Below are positions 1 through 9,289 of a stretch of 63,497 bases of DNA, in pieces. Position 1 is the first letter of the stretch. Each line of letters begins with the position of its first letter. Origin of the DNA: Methylobacterium sp. UNC378MF. GTDB lineage: Bacteria; Pseudomonadota; Alphaproteobacteria; Rhizobiales; Beijerinckiaceae. The stretch covers positions 1 through 63,497 of the forward strand of contig NZ_FMWU01000033.1 of the NCBI RefSeq assembly GCF_900103195.1. The letters run 5' to 3'. The translations under genes and the position numbers were made by a program. The notes under the pieces are model-generated. The model was not told the DNA's origin, did not search any database, and saw nothing but the letters and a program-made list of their open reading frames with translations.

Positions 1-21
1 CGAAACCACTTGCGATGCGCC

Positions 22-140
22 GGTCTGGTGGCCTGAGCGGCGTGCCCAGAACCCGATCCCATCTCGAACTCGGCCGTTAAACACGCCAGCGCCTATGGTA
101 CTGTGTCTCAAGACACGGGAGAGTCGGTCGCTGCCAGACC
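22..140 (+). rRNA. rrf: 5S ribosomal RNA
   Basis: The terminal stem is visible: GGTCTGG at 22-28 pairs with CCAGACC at 134-140. Between them lie the conserved 5S elements (CCCGATCCCATCTCGAACTCGG and GTTAAACACGCCAGCGCC regions). With the initiator tRNA just downstream, this is the distal end of an rRNA operon whose 16S and 23S genes lie to the left of the window. Confidence 0.93.
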
Positions 141-249
141 CGCCCATCGCAAGACACGCATCCCCTCGACACAAAACACCGATCCGGCCCCGGATACACC
201 GCCCACGCTCACACGGAGCCGGCGCCCCGGACCAGCCGCACACACTTGG

Positions 250-326
<77 letters not shown>

Positions 327-340
327 AATCCCGACCCAAA

Positions 341-376
341 AAACCCGCCGCGCTCACAAGCGCGGCGGGTTTTGCG
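341..376 (+). terminator. Rho-independent terminator of the rRNA operon
   Basis: AAACCCGCCGCGC (341-353) pairs perfectly with GCGCGGCGGGTTT (360-372) around a six-base loop, and a short T run follows. The position directly after the tRNA fits the end of the rRNA operon transcript. Confidence 0.9.
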
Positions 377-633
377 TTTGTCGCACCCTGTCGAATCGAC
401 GCGGTCCCCGCGCCGAAGCGTGCTGCGACAGTCGCCGCCGCTCCGGCAGGGGAGGGGGGTCGAGCGTCGGCCGATGGTCGCCGACGCCTGTGCCCAGTCG
501 GTCACGCCGTCTCAGAACACACCGTCGGCCAAGCTCACCGAAATCACTCGATCCGGGTTCCTGGGCACGGTGTCCGGGCCGCGACCTTGGCGGTGTTGGC
601 CTCGCAGGCACCTGGCCTTAAGATGCGGTGGGG
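377..633. other. Intergenic, no gene seen
   Basis: No convincing coding sequence on either strand. It presumably holds the promoter of the tamAB unit, but no clear -35/-10 pair can be named. Confidence 0.5.
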
Positions 634-652
634 TACGCCGTGATACGGCGTA
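634..652. repeat. Short palindrome upstream of tamA
   Basis: TACGCCG (634-640) and CGGCGTA (646-652) form a perfect 7-bp inverted repeat with a 5-nt spacer. It sits directly before a Shine-Dalgarno-like purine run and the mini-ORF at 667. It could be an operator or an RNA hairpin in the tamAB leader. Confidence 0.5.
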
Positions 653-666
653 AGGGGGGAGCGGCA

Positions 667-711
667 ATGATCTCACAGGCGGGCGGCACGGCCGACCTCG
701 ATCGGAGCTGA
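667..711 (+). CDS. Possible 14-codon leader ORF
   Basis: ATG at 667 is preceded by a strong purine run (AAGGGGGGAG, 652-661) at good spacing. It is followed by 14 sense codons and TGA at 709-711. It ends 10 nt before the TTG chosen for tamA and is in another frame, so translation could couple to tamA by reinitiation. Coding is not proven. Confidence 0.3.
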   Translation: MISQAGGTADLDRS

Positions 712-721
712 AGAGCGCGGT

Positions 722-2722
722 TTGCGCGTCTCCGCTCCCTTTCATCGTCCGGCCCACCCGGTGACGCGTCGCGCATCGCCGCAGAGGCTGGCCGCCCTGG
801 CCATCGCCCTGCTGGTTGCCGCCGGGCCTCAACCCGCGCGCGCCTTCGACCTGTTCGGCCTGTTCGGCAGCGAGCCGGAACCGCCGCCGCCGAGCGCGAC
901 CGCGCTGCCGTACACGCTGCGGATCACCGGCACGGACGATTCCGACGTGCTGCGGGCCCTGCAGGACACCTCGACCCTCTATCGCCTGAGGCAGGATCCC
1001 CCGCCCGACGGCGAGGGGCTGCTGCGCCGGGCCGGGACCGACCTCGCCAAGCTTGCCGACGTCCTGTCGGGCTACGGCTACTATCAGGGAACGGTGACGA
1101 TCCGGATCGACGGCGCGCCCGTGCCGGGCCAAGCGACGGCCGCAGTCGGCGCTGCCGAGGCGTGGCGCAACCGCGGCCTCGTCCCGGTGCGGATCGCGGT
1201 CGATCTCGGGCCCCTCTACCATCTGCGCCGGATCACCGTGCGCGATCCGGCGGGCAACCCGTTCCCGGAGTCCGAGCTGCCTGCGCGGGTCACCCGCATC
1301 GACGAGGATGTGCCCGCCCGCTCCGCCACGGTGCTGGCGCGGGAAGCGCAGATCGTCGACCACTTCCGCGCCCAGGGCCATCCCTTCGCCAAGGTGGTCG
1401 CGCGCGATCCCGTGGTGGACGATTCCGCCCACGTGATGGATGTGACCTTCACGGTGGCGCCGGGCCCGGTGGCCGGAATAGGCCCCGTCGCCGTCAGCGG
1501 TGCGCCGGGCATCGACCCGGCGACCATCCGGTCCTTCATCTACGCCGAGCCGGGCGACCCGTATTCGCCTCAGGCGGTGGCCGCGATCCGCCGGTCGGTG
1601 GCGCGGATCGAGGGGATCGGCGGCGTGCGGGTTCGCGAGGGGACGACCCTCGACGGCGACGGGAACCTCCCGCTGTTCGTCGAGGTCACCGAGCGCGAGC
1701 GCAACCTCGTGGGCGTCTCGGCGCGCTACTCCACCGTCGATGGGCCGGGCGTGCGGGCCTACTACGCCAACCGCAACCTGTTCGGTGGCGGCGAATCCTT
1801 CCGGGTGGACGCCGACATCTACTATCTGGGTCTCGGCAACGACCCGTTTGCCAACCAGCGCAAGCTCGCGGGGATCGGCACGAACGGCCTCGGCGGACGC
1901 CTCTCGGCGACCTACGTCCAGCCGGCCCTGTGGGGGACGCGCAACGACTTTCTCGCCAACGCCTTCATCACCCGAGAGGTGCAGCAGAGCTACCTCGTGG
2001 ATGGCGGTGGCGTCTCGGGGGCGATCCGCCACCGGTTCTCGGACACGTTCTCGGCGCAGATCGGGCTCGACGCGCAGGCAGGTCGGTCGAAGGACGCCCT
2101 CGGCACGGTCAATTACCGGCTGATCGGCGTACCGGCGTCGGTCACGTACGATTCCACCGACAGCCTCCTCGACCCGACGCGGGGCGTCCGGGCGATCGCG
2201 TCGCTGGCGGTCTATCCCGGCGCGATCTCGTCGCCCGGCATCGTCGTGGCCAAGGCGCAGGGCTCCACCTACTACGCCCTCGACGACGAGGCCCGCATGA
2301 TCCTGGCCGGCCGCATCGGCTTCGGCTCGGTCTCGGGCGCGCCGCTGGGGGAGATCCCCGACAATTTCAGGTTCTTCGCGGGCGGCGGCGGCTCGGTGCG
2401 GGGCTACCCGTACCGGACCCTGGGGCCGATCGGCCCCTTCAACCTGCCGATCGGCGGCCGCAGCCTGCTGGAGGCCTCGATCGAGGCGCGCATCAAGGTC
2501 ACCGACACGATCGGCGTGGTGCCGTTCTTCGACGCGGGCACCGCTTTCGCCTCGGCGGTGCCGGATTTCGACGAGAAGATCCGCAAATCCGTGGGCATCG
2601 GCCTGCGCTACTACACCGGCATCGGCCCGATCCGCGCGGACGTCGCCTTCCCGCTCGACCCCTACAAGGGCGGACACGTGCGTCCCGCCGTCCTGTATCT
2701 CAGCCTGGGGCAGGCGTTCTGA
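722..2722 (+). CDS. tamA: Translocation and assembly module protein TamA (Omp85 family)
   Basis: A 666-aa outer-membrane protein. It has an N-terminal signal peptide (hydrophobic stretch near residues 21-35, ending in ARA), periplasmic POTRA-type repeats to about residue 320, and a C-terminal Omp85 beta-barrel. The barrel carries the GGGGSVRGYPYRTLGP-type lid-lock motif near residue 555 and ends in an aromatic residue (LGQAF). TamA works with TamB to insert or export outer-membrane proteins and is also linked to phospholipid transport. The start is uncertain: the TTG at 722 lacks a clear ribosome site. GTG at 761, just before the charged part of the signal peptide, is an alternative. tamB begins immediately after the stop codon. 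Confidence 0.92.
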   Translation: MRVSAPFHRPAHPVTRRASPQRLAALAIALLVAAGPQPARAFDLFGLFGSEPEPPPPSATALPYTLRITGTDDSDVLRALQDTSTLYRLRQDPPPDGEGLLRRAGTDLAKLADVLSGYGYYQGTVTIRIDGAPVPGQATAAVGAAEAWRNRGLVPVRIAVDLGPLYHLRRITVRDPAGNPFPESELPARVTRIDEDVPARSATVLAREAQIVDHFRAQGHPFAKVVARDPVVDDSAHVMDVTFTVAPGPVAGIGPVAVSGAPGIDPATIRSFIYAEPGDPYSPQAVAAIRRSVARIEGIGGVRVREGTTLDGDGNLPLFVEVTERERNLVGVSARYSTVDGPGVRAYYANRNLFGGGESFRVDADIYYLGLGNDPFANQRKLAGIGTNGLGGRLSATYVQPALWGTRNDFLANAFITREVQQSYLVDGGGVSGAIRHRFSDTFSAQIGLDAQAGRSKDALGTVNYRLIGVPASVTYDSTDSLLDPTRGVRAIASLAVYPGAISSPGIVVAKAQGSTYYALDDEARMILAGRIGFGSVSGAPLGEIPDNFRFFAGGGGSVRGYPYRTLGPIGPFNLPIGGRSLLEASIEARIKVTDTIGVVPFFDAGTAFASAVPDFDEKIRKSVGIGLRYYTGIGPIRADVAFPLDPYKGGHVRPAVLYLSLGQAF

Positions 2723-5700
2723 ATGATGTTCCGAACCGCCCTGACGCAGCGCGCCGCGCACAAGCCCGCCCGCCACGGCCGGTGGAAGCTGGCGCTCGTC
2801 CTGGTCTGCCTCGCCCTGCTGCTGCCCTGCACTCTCGCGGCGACGCGCGCTGACGAGGGCGACAAGTCCGTGCTGGGCGGCCTCCTGTCCCGCGCCCTGT
2901 CGACGCCCTCCTCGCGGGTGGCGATCGGTGCCGTCGACGGCGCGCTGTCCTCCGACGCGACCATCCGGGACGTGGCGATCAGCGACCGCGACGGCGTCTG
3001 GCTGAAGCTCGACCGGGCCCGCATCATCTGGCGGCGGCTCGCCCTCCTGTCGGGACGGCTGGAGGTCGACAGCCTCGAGATCGGGCATCTCGACGTGCTG
3101 CGCCGGCCGATCCCCGGTCCGCCCCCGCCCGAAGCCAAGCCCGACGGGCGACTCCTCCCGGACCTGCCGGTCAAGGTCGAGATCAAGGGCTTCAAGCTGG
3201 CCGAGCTGACGCTGGGCGAAGCGGTGGCCGGGCAGCCGGCGCGGCTGTCGGCCGAGGGGCGGGCGAAGCTCGGCGCCGCCAGCGAGGGGCTCGACCTGCA
3301 GGCCCGGGCGCAGCGCCTCGACGCGCCGGGCCGTTTCCTACTGTCGCTGCTGTTCGTGCCGAACGGCGAGCGGCTGGAGTTGAAGGCGAACCTGGTCGAG
3401 CCGGCGGGCGGCCTGCTCTCGAAGGCTGCCAACCTGCCCGGCACGCCGCCGATCGATTTCGAACTCGACGGGACGGGCACGCTGGACGCCTGGGCGGCCA
3501 AGCTCGACTTCACGGCCGGCCCCGAGATCGGCGCCAAGGGCGGGGCGAAGATCTCCCGGATCGGGGCCGAGCGCCGGCTCGCCCTCGACCTCGCGGCGCG
3601 GATCGAGGGGCTGATGCCGGGCCCGGCGGCGGCGATCTTCGCCGGCACCACCAAGCTCGACGGCGGCCTGGCCTTCGCGGATAGCGGCGCCTTCCGGATC
3701 GACCGGCTGGAGCTGACCTCCCGCACGGCGCGCCTGGCGGCCGGCGGCAGCCTCACCCGCGACCGGGTCGCCGAGCTGACGCTGCAGGCGCGCGCCCTGC
3801 CGACGGAGGGCGATGTCACCCGGGCCGGCGAGGCCGAGATCGGCAAGCTCGTCTTCGACGGCAGCCTCAAGGGACCGCTGGCGGCGCCCACCGTCCGGGG
3901 CCGCCTCGACGCGGCCGCCCTGCGCAGCCGCGATTCCAGCCTGGACCGGATCGAGGCGAGCCTCGGCATCGACCCGCAGGGCGAGCCGTCGGCGCAGCGC
4001 TTCGCCATCACGGCGGACGGCCGGGTCGACGGGCTGAAGCTCTCCGACCCGGCCCTGCGCCGGGCCATCGGCAGCCGGGCCACGGTGACGCTCCGGGCCT
4101 CGGCCGGCGCAGACGGCGTGGTCGACATCGCGGCGCTCAGGCTCGACTCCGACACGGCGCGGGCAACCTATGCCGGCCTGGTCGGCCAGAACACGCTGGC
4201 GGGCACCGTCGACGCGGCGCTGCCGGACCTCTCCGTCTTCTCGGGCCTCGCCGGTCAGGGCCTCGCGGGCAGCCTCGACGCCAAGGCCCGGCTCAGCGGC
4301 GACCCGGCGCGCAAGGCCGTCGCCGCCGACCTTGCCGTGACGACGAGCGGCCTCGTCACCGGGATCCGGGCGGCCGACCGCACCCTCGGCCGCGCGCCGA
4401 CCCTTCAGGGGCGCGTCTCCCAGACCTTCGACGGGTACGGTTTCGACCATCTGCGCCTGGACGGCTCCGGCGTCACCGCGACCCTGCAGGGCGAGGCGAC
4501 GGCGGCCCGCGCGGACGTCACCGGACGGATCGACCTCAAGAGCCTCGCCGACCTCGACGGGCGCCTCACCGGCAAGGCCGGAATCGACGCGCGCCTGACC
4601 GGATCCCTGGAGCGTCCGGACGTGAGCGCGACCCTGACGGCGCCCGCCGCCACGGCGGCCGGCAAGCCGATCCGGGACCTGCGCGTCGAGGCGGTCCTGC
4701 GGGACGCGCTCCTCGCGCCGGACGGCACGGTCCGGCTCGGCGGCGACGTCGGCGGAAAGCCGCTGACCGGCGGCGCGCACCTCGCGCGCGTCGGCGGGGA
4801 CTGGGTCCTCGACCGGCTCGGCCTCGATCTCGGCTCGGTCTCGGTCGCCGGCCAAGCGACGGTCGCGGCCGACACGTGGCTGTCGGCCGGCGCGCTCACC
4901 GTGCGGGCCGGCGACCTCACGGACATCGCGCCCCTGGTCCCGGAACCGGTCTCGGGCCGCCTCGACGCCGCGCTGACCCTCGCCCGCGACGGCGGGCGCC
5001 AGGACGTGACCCTCCGCGCCAGCGGGGCCGCGCTCCGCTACGGCGAGACCGCGCTCGCACGGCTCGACGCGGACCTCGCGGGCCGCGACCTGCGCGCCCA
5101 CCCGGTCCTCGACGGGCGCGTCGAGGCCGATCGGCTCGTGGCCGCCGGTCAGCAGGTCGACACGATCCGGCTCGTCGCGAACGGCACCCCCGCGTTCAGC
5201 GACGTCAGCCTCACCGCCCGGGCGCGCGGGTTCACCCTCGACGGTGCCGCGCGGGTCGTCCCGGCCGCGGACACGCGGATCGAGATCCAGCGCCTGTCGG
5301 CGGCCCGCGGCAACGACCGCTTCGCTCTCACCGGGCCGGCGGCGATCACGCTCCGGGACGGCGGCGCCGTGATCGACGGCCTGTCGATCGCGGCGGGGTC
5401 GGGACGCATCACGGTCGCGGGCCGCGCGGGGCAGGATCTCGACCTCAAGGTGGCGATCCGGTCGCTGCCGCTGTCGCTCGCCCGGATCGCCGCGCCGAGC
5501 CTCACCCTCTCGGGGACCCTGGACGGCGAGGCGGACCTCCGCGGCCCCGCGACCCGTCCGGAGGGGCGCTACGCGGTCAGCGTCGCCAAGCTGGTCGCTC
5601 CGCAGACGCGGCAGGCCGGCTTGCCGGCGATCGATGCCACCGCCAAGGGCACGCTGTCGGACGGGCAGGCGAGCCTGGACGGCCGGGTGACGGCCGGGCG

Positions 5701-7078
5701 CGGCGTTGCCCTGACGGTCTCCGGGTCGCTGCCCGTGGAGGTCGGGGGGCCGCTGGACCTGCGCGCCCGCGGCACACTCGACGCCGCCCTCGCCAATTCC
5801 CTGCTGAGCGTCGGCGGCCAGAGCGTCACCGGCAAGGTCGCCATCGACGGCGGCGTCACCGGCACCCTGGCGGCGCCGCGGGCCCAAGGCGCGGCGGTGC
5901 TGAGCGGCGGGAGCTTCACCGATCCGCTGAACGGGCTCCGCTTCACCGGGATCGAAGGTCGGGTCACCGGCCGCGGCGACAGCGTCGTGGTCGAGCGACT
6001 GACCGCGACCGCCCGCAACGGCGGCCAGGTCTCCGTCACCGGCCGCGTCTCCCTCGCGCCCGACTTCCCGGGCAACTTCCACGTCATCGCCGACAGGGCC
6101 GAGCTCGTGTCGAGCCCGCTGATGACGGCCGTGTCGAGCCTCGACGTCACGCTGGCGGGGCCGCTGGCGCGGACGCCGCGGATCGCCGGCCGGGTGAACG
6201 TGGTGTCGATCGACGTCGCGGTTCCGGACCGGCTGCCGGCCACGATCCGACCGCTGCCGGGGGTCCGGCACGTCAACACGCCGCCGGCCGTGAGAGCGCG
6301 CCTGGCGCAGCGGGCGGAGCAGAAGGCCGCGACTCGTCCCGGGCGGCGGGGCGGGAAGCCGGCCGTCCCCTTCGACGCCACCCTCGACGTGACGATCGAC
6401 GCGCCGAGCCGCATCTTCGTGCGCGGGCGCGGCATCGACGCCGAACTCGGCGGCGCGCTGCGCGTCACCGGCACCTCCGCGTCGCCCAACGCCAACGGTG
6501 CCTTCTCGCTGCGCCGCGGCCAGTTCGAGCTCGTCGGCCAGCGCCTGGATTTCAGCCGCGGCCGGCTGACCTTCGCCGGCAGCCTGACCACGCCGGAGCT
6601 CGACTTCGTCGCCGAGACCAAGGCCACCGACGTGACCGCCCGCATCGCCGTCTCGGGCTTCGCGGACGCGCCGCAATTCTCCCTGACCTCGGACCCGGTC
6701 CTGCCGCAGGACGAGATCCTGTCGCGGATCCTGTTCAAGAAGGCGTCGGCCGGCCTGTCGCCGTTCCAGGCGCTGCAGCTCGCCCAGGCGGTCGCCCAGC
6801 TCTCCGGGGGCGCCGCCGGGCCGGACATGTTCGAGCAGGCGCGCAAGAGCCTCGGCCTCGACAGTCTCGACGTCTCCACCGGCGCGAGCGGCGGGCCGGC
6901 GATCGGCGCCTCGCGCTACATCTCGGATCGGGTCAGCGTCGGCGTGAAGGCCGGCGCGAAGCCCGCCGACACCGCCGTCGGGGTCGACTTCGACGTCACC
7001 CGCCGGATCAAGCTGAAGGGCGAGGCCGGGAGCGACGGCCGCACCAGCCTCGGCGTCGGCGCCGAGTACGAGTGGTAG
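2723..7078 (+). CDS. tamB: Translocation and assembly module protein TamB (DUF490)
   Basis: A 1451-aa AsmA/TamB-type protein. One N-terminal membrane anchor (LALVLVCLALLLPCTLA, about residues 24-40) is followed by a very long repetitive beta-rich stretch of alternating hydrophobic residues. The C-terminal TamB domain (about residues 1120-1451) ends in beta-strands and YEW, as is usual for this family. It bridges the inner membrane to TamA across the periplasm. ATG directly abuts the tamA stop (TGA 2720-2722), a classic coupled pair. A second ATG follows at 2726. Length is in the normal family range. Confidence 0.93.
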   Translation: MMFRTALTQRAAHKPARHGRWKLALVLVCLALLLPCTLAATRADEGDKSVLGGLLSRALSTPSSRVAIGAVDGALSSDATIRDVAISDRDGVWLKLDRARIIWRRLALLSGRLEVDSLEIGHLDVLRRPIPGPPPPEAKPDGRLLPDLPVKVEIKGFKLAELTLGEAVAGQPARLSAEGRAKLGAASEGLDLQARAQRLDAPGRFLLSLLFVPNGERLELKANLVEPAGGLLSKAANLPGTPPIDFELDGTGTLDAWAAKLDFTAGPEIGAKGGAKISRIGAERRLALDLAARIEGLMPGPAAAIFAGTTKLDGGLAFADSGAFRIDRLELTSRTARLAAGGSLTRDRVAELTLQARALPTEGDVTRAGEAEIGKLVFDGSLKGPLAAPTVRGRLDAAALRSRDSSLDRIEASLGIDPQGEPSAQRFAITADGRVDGLKLSDPALRRAIGSRATVTLRASAGADGVVDIAALRLDSDTARATYAGLVGQNTLAGTVDAALPDLSVFSGLAGQGLAGSLDAKARLSGDPARKAVAADLAVTTSGLVTGIRAADRTLGRAPTLQGRVSQTFDGYGFDHLRLDGSGVTATLQGEATAARADVTGRIDLKSLADLDGRLTGKAGIDARLTGSLERPDVSATLTAPAATAAGKPIRDLRVEAVLRDALLAPDGTVRLGGDVGGKPLTGGAHLARVGGDWVLDRLGLDLGSVSVAGQATVAADTWLSAGALTVRAGDLTDIAPLVPEPVSGRLDAALTLARDGGRQDVTLRASGAALRYGETALARLDADLAGRDLRAHPVLDGRVEADRLVAAGQQVDTIRLVANGTPAFSDVSLTARARGFTLDGAARVVPAADTRIEIQRLSAARGNDRFALTGPAAITLRDGGAVIDGLSIAAGSGRITVAGRAGQDLDLKVAIRSLPLSLARIAAPSLTLSGTLDGEADLRGPATRPEGRYAVSVAKLVAPQTRQAGLPAIDATAKGTLSDGQASLDGRVTAGRGVALTVSGSLPVEVGGPLDLRARGTLDAALANSLLSVGGQSVTGKVAIDGGVTGTLAAPRAQGAAVLSGGSFTDPLNGLRFTGIEGRVTGRGDSVVVERLTATARNGGQVSVTGRVSLAPDFPGNFHVIADRAELVSSPLMTAVSSLDVTLAGPLARTPRIAGRVNVVSIDVAVPDRLPATIRPLPGVRHVNTPPAVRARLAQRAEQKAATRPGRRGGKPAVPFDATLDVTIDAPSRIFVRGRGIDAELGGALRVTGTSASPNANGAFSLRRGQFELVGQRLDFSRGRLTFAGSLTTPELDFVAETKATDVTARIAVSGFADAPQFSLTSDPVLPQDEILSRILFKKASAGLSPFQALQLAQAVAQLSGGAAGPDMFEQARKSLGLDSLDVSTGASGGPAIGASRYISDRVSVGVKAGAKPADTAVGVDFDVTRRIKLKGEAGSDGRTSLGVGAEYEW

Positions 7079-7208
7079 CCGGCGACGTCACACATCCGCT
7101 CGTTCGACCACACCTGCAATGCTGCGGGATCGACATGCCCGGTCAATGGTTTAGGTTCGGCACGGGCGGCCGCCAGGGCCGCCGATCGGGCGGGAAACAC
7201 CACGGGCG

Positions 7209-7526
7209 ATGGACGAGCTTTTCGAGACCGATGACGATCCGCCGGTTCCGGAGGGCGGCCTTCTCCGCAGGCTCCCGATCATCAACAAGCGGGGCCTCCA
7301 TGCCCGCGCATCCGCGAAATTCGTGCAGACCGTGGAGCGCTTCGACGCCGCCGTGACGGTCACCCGAGCCGGCGAGACGGTCGGCGGGCGCTCGATCATG
7401 GGCCTGCTGACGCTCGGCGCCGCCATGGGCACGTCCATCGCAGTCATCGCCGTCGGCCCGGACGCGGAGAGCTGCCTCGACGCGATCAAGGCCCTGCTGG
7501 CCAACCGCTTCGGCGAGGACGAGTAG
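7209..7526 (+). CDS. HPr family phosphocarrier protein
   Basis: 105 aa. The phosphorylatable histidine is H31 in RGLHARAS, and the regulatory serine is S62 in GGRSIMGLLTLG. Both core motifs of HPr are intact. In alphaproteobacteria HPr usually acts in the nitrogen-type or incomplete phosphotransferase system with HPr kinase and an EIIA, controlling regulation rather than sugar import. None of those partners is next to it here. An acidic extension of about 20 residues (DELFETDDD) precedes the HPr fold. It lies 130 nt after tamB and is convergent with nth. Confidence 0.9.
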   Translation: MDELFETDDDPPVPEGGLLRRLPIINKRGLHARASAKFVQTVERFDAAVTVTRAGETVGGRSIMGLLTLGAAMGTSIAVIAVGPDAESCLDAIKALLANRFGEDE

Positions 7527-7532
7527 CGCGGC

Positions 7533-8261
7533 TCAGGCCGCCGCGGGGTCCGACTTGCCCGGCCACTTGCACAGGTCTGAGACGGGGCATCGCGGGCAGG
7601 CGGGTTTCCGAGCCGTGCAGGTATCGCGCCCATGCCGGAACAGCCAGACATGGGCGTTGTCTTTGAGACTGTCGGGGGCGAGGCGGGCGAGGCCGTCCGC
7701 CACCGCGTCGACTGTGGGTCCCGGCGCCAGCGGGATCCGGTTCGAGACCCGGAACACGTGGGTGTCGACAGCGATCACCGGTTCGTGGAAGGCGAAGTTC
7801 GCCGTCACCTCGGCGCTCTTGCGGCCGATCCCCGGGAGGCGGCGCATCTCCGAGGCCGTGCGCGGGACGGCGCCGCCGTACTCCGCGAGCAGGGCCGCCG
7901 ACAGCTTGACGATGTTGCGCGCCTTCGAGGGTCCGAGCCCGACCGGCCGGATGATCTCCGTGATCCGGGCCTCCCCGAGCGCGACCATACCGGCGGGATC
8001 CTGGATCTCGGCGAACAGCGCGTCGGCGATGCGGGAGACGGTCGGGCCGGTGGATTGAGCCGAGAGCAGCACGGTCACGAGCATGCGGAACGGATCGATG
8101 CGGTCGAACCCGGCCTTCGGGTCCGGGTCCCTCTCCGCGAGACGCCCGAGCACCGCGGCCACCGTGTCGGCGTCACCGCTCGCGTGCGGTCCGGACGCCG
8201 TCCCCGCGACCGCCGTGCGGCTCGGAGCGGATCGAACGCCGTGGGCGATGTCGCGGGTCAT
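7533..8261 (-). CDS. nth: Endonuclease III
   Basis: A 242-aa DNA glycosylase/AP lyase for oxidised pyrimidines in base excision repair. The helix-hairpin-helix LPGIGRKSAEV carries the catalytic lysine K148, and AVDTHVFRVSNRI carries the catalytic D166. The [4Fe-4S] ligands are C215-x6-C222-x2-C225-x5-C231, the exact family spacing. A disordered extension of about 30 residues precedes the fold. Convergent with the HPr gene, whose stop is 6 nt away. Confidence 0.95.
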   Translation of the reverse strand: MTRDIAHGVRSAPSRTAVAGTASGPHASGDADTVAAVLGRLAERDPDPKAGFDRIDPFRMLVTVLLSAQSTGPTVSRIADALFAEIQDPAGMVALGEARITEIIRPVGLGPSKARNIVKLSAALLAEYGGAVPRTASEMRRLPGIGRKSAEVTANFAFHEPVIAVDTHVFRVSNRIPLAPGPTVDAVADGLARLAPDSLKDNAHVWLFRHGRDTCTARKPACPRCPVSDLCKWPGKSDPAAA

Positions 8262-8324
8262 CGGCGCCAGCTAGGGTCCGGCGCCCGCCCTCGACAGGCT
8301 CCGCGCGCGCGGCGGATTGACCGC

Positions 8325-9188
8325 TCAGGCCTGGGCGCGCCGCCAAGCCACCGAGGCGGAGCCGGCGCACAGATGGAGCGTACCGGCCACGACCGCGCCG
8401 GCCCTGCGCAGGACCTCGACGCGCAACGCACCGCGGCGGGCGAACAGGCGGGTGACCACCCGGACCAGCGAGGCCTCCGCCGGATCGGCGATGATCGGCC
8501 GCGCGCTCGTCCGGGCGTCAAGGGCGAGGAAGGTCTCGACCGCGTCACGGACGGCGGCCGGATCGGTCACGGCGAGGATCTCGGACTCCGCGGCCTCCCA
8601 CCCCTCAGGGCGGATGCCGATCAGGTTCCCGGCCGGAACCGACCGCGGCGGTGCCGAGCGGCGCGCCGTCAGGGGCGGACGGCGCAGCTTCGCCTCTGAC
8701 ACGGGTGCGGCTTCACCGACCAGGCGGATCGGGCGGCGGAGCGCTCCGAGCCGCGCCCGCAGCGCTCGGTCGACGGCCTCAGCGGCCGCCCGCTCCACCA
8801 GCCCAGCGGCCTCGGTTCCACCAGGCTGCCAGCGCCGTGTACGGCCGCCCAAAATCGAGCACGGCATCGCCAGCGGGACGACGCCACGCAGCGTATCGCG
8901 GCCCGTGCCCCTATCCTGGCTCCAGGCGAGGGCGACGGCGACCGGGCGGCCGCCCGGGCGGTGCTGGGCCAGCGGCAGCAGATGGTCGGGGTCCCGCAGC
9001 GGGTCGTCGACGGCGTTGCGCACCAGCAGGGCCCGCCACGCGCTCACGGCCCCTGCATCCACGGTGCCGGGCCGATGGAGATCGACCCGCCACGTCTCGG
9101 AGTGCGGGGCGGCCTCCGAATCCGGTGCCGCCGCGCGGTCCGGCCACTCGGACCGGCCGCCCTGTATCACGGTGAAGCGTCGCACCAT
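8325..9188 (-). CDS. Short CelD/BioF2-like acetyltransferase-type protein
   Basis: About 287 aa from the ATG at 9188, the first plausible start after the CobW gene. The C-terminal third (VETFLALDARTSARP...GALRVEVLRRAGAVVAGTLHL) resembles the second GNAT half of CelD-type proteins (Acetyltransf_6): compare the full-length gene at 28329-29468 (FLDLERAGWKG...VGIRADALTLDGRPVAVSLAL). Here the protein ends soon after that strand, so the last part of the usual fold is missing. It may be a truncated or highly divergent member. Function unknown. It is probably cotranscribed with the upstream CobW-like gene, about 100 nt away. Confidence 0.6.
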   Translation of the reverse strand: MVRRFTVIQGGRSEWPDRAAAPDSEAAPHSETWRVDLHRPGTVDAGAVSAWRALLVRNAVDDPLRDPDHLLPLAQHRPGGRPVAVALAWSQDRGTGRDTLRGVVPLAMPCSILGGRTRRWQPGGTEAAGLVERAAAEAVDRALRARLGALRRPIRLVGEAAPVSEAKLRRPPLTARRSAPPRSVPAGNLIGIRPEGWEAAESEILAVTDPAAVRDAVETFLALDARTSARPIIADPAEASLVRVVTRLFARRGALRVEVLRRAGAVVAGTLHLCAGSASVAWRRAQA

Positions 9189-9289
9189 CCGCGTGTCCTG
9201 CCTCTCGACGATCCGTCCCGATCCGGGACGGTCCGGCGCCTCCGCGGCGCCGTTCGGGTCGATGGCTTCAAGGACGGTGCCGCCGGACG

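Noticed and set aside
512..3088. 858-codon open frame on the minus strand over tamA/tamB
   Set aside because: Shadow frame of GC-rich genes. The opposite strand encodes clear TamA and TamB.
3338..6676. 1112-codon minus-strand frame under tamB
   Set aside because: Low-complexity Arg/Gly/Ala-rich translation typical of antisense frames in high-GC DNA.
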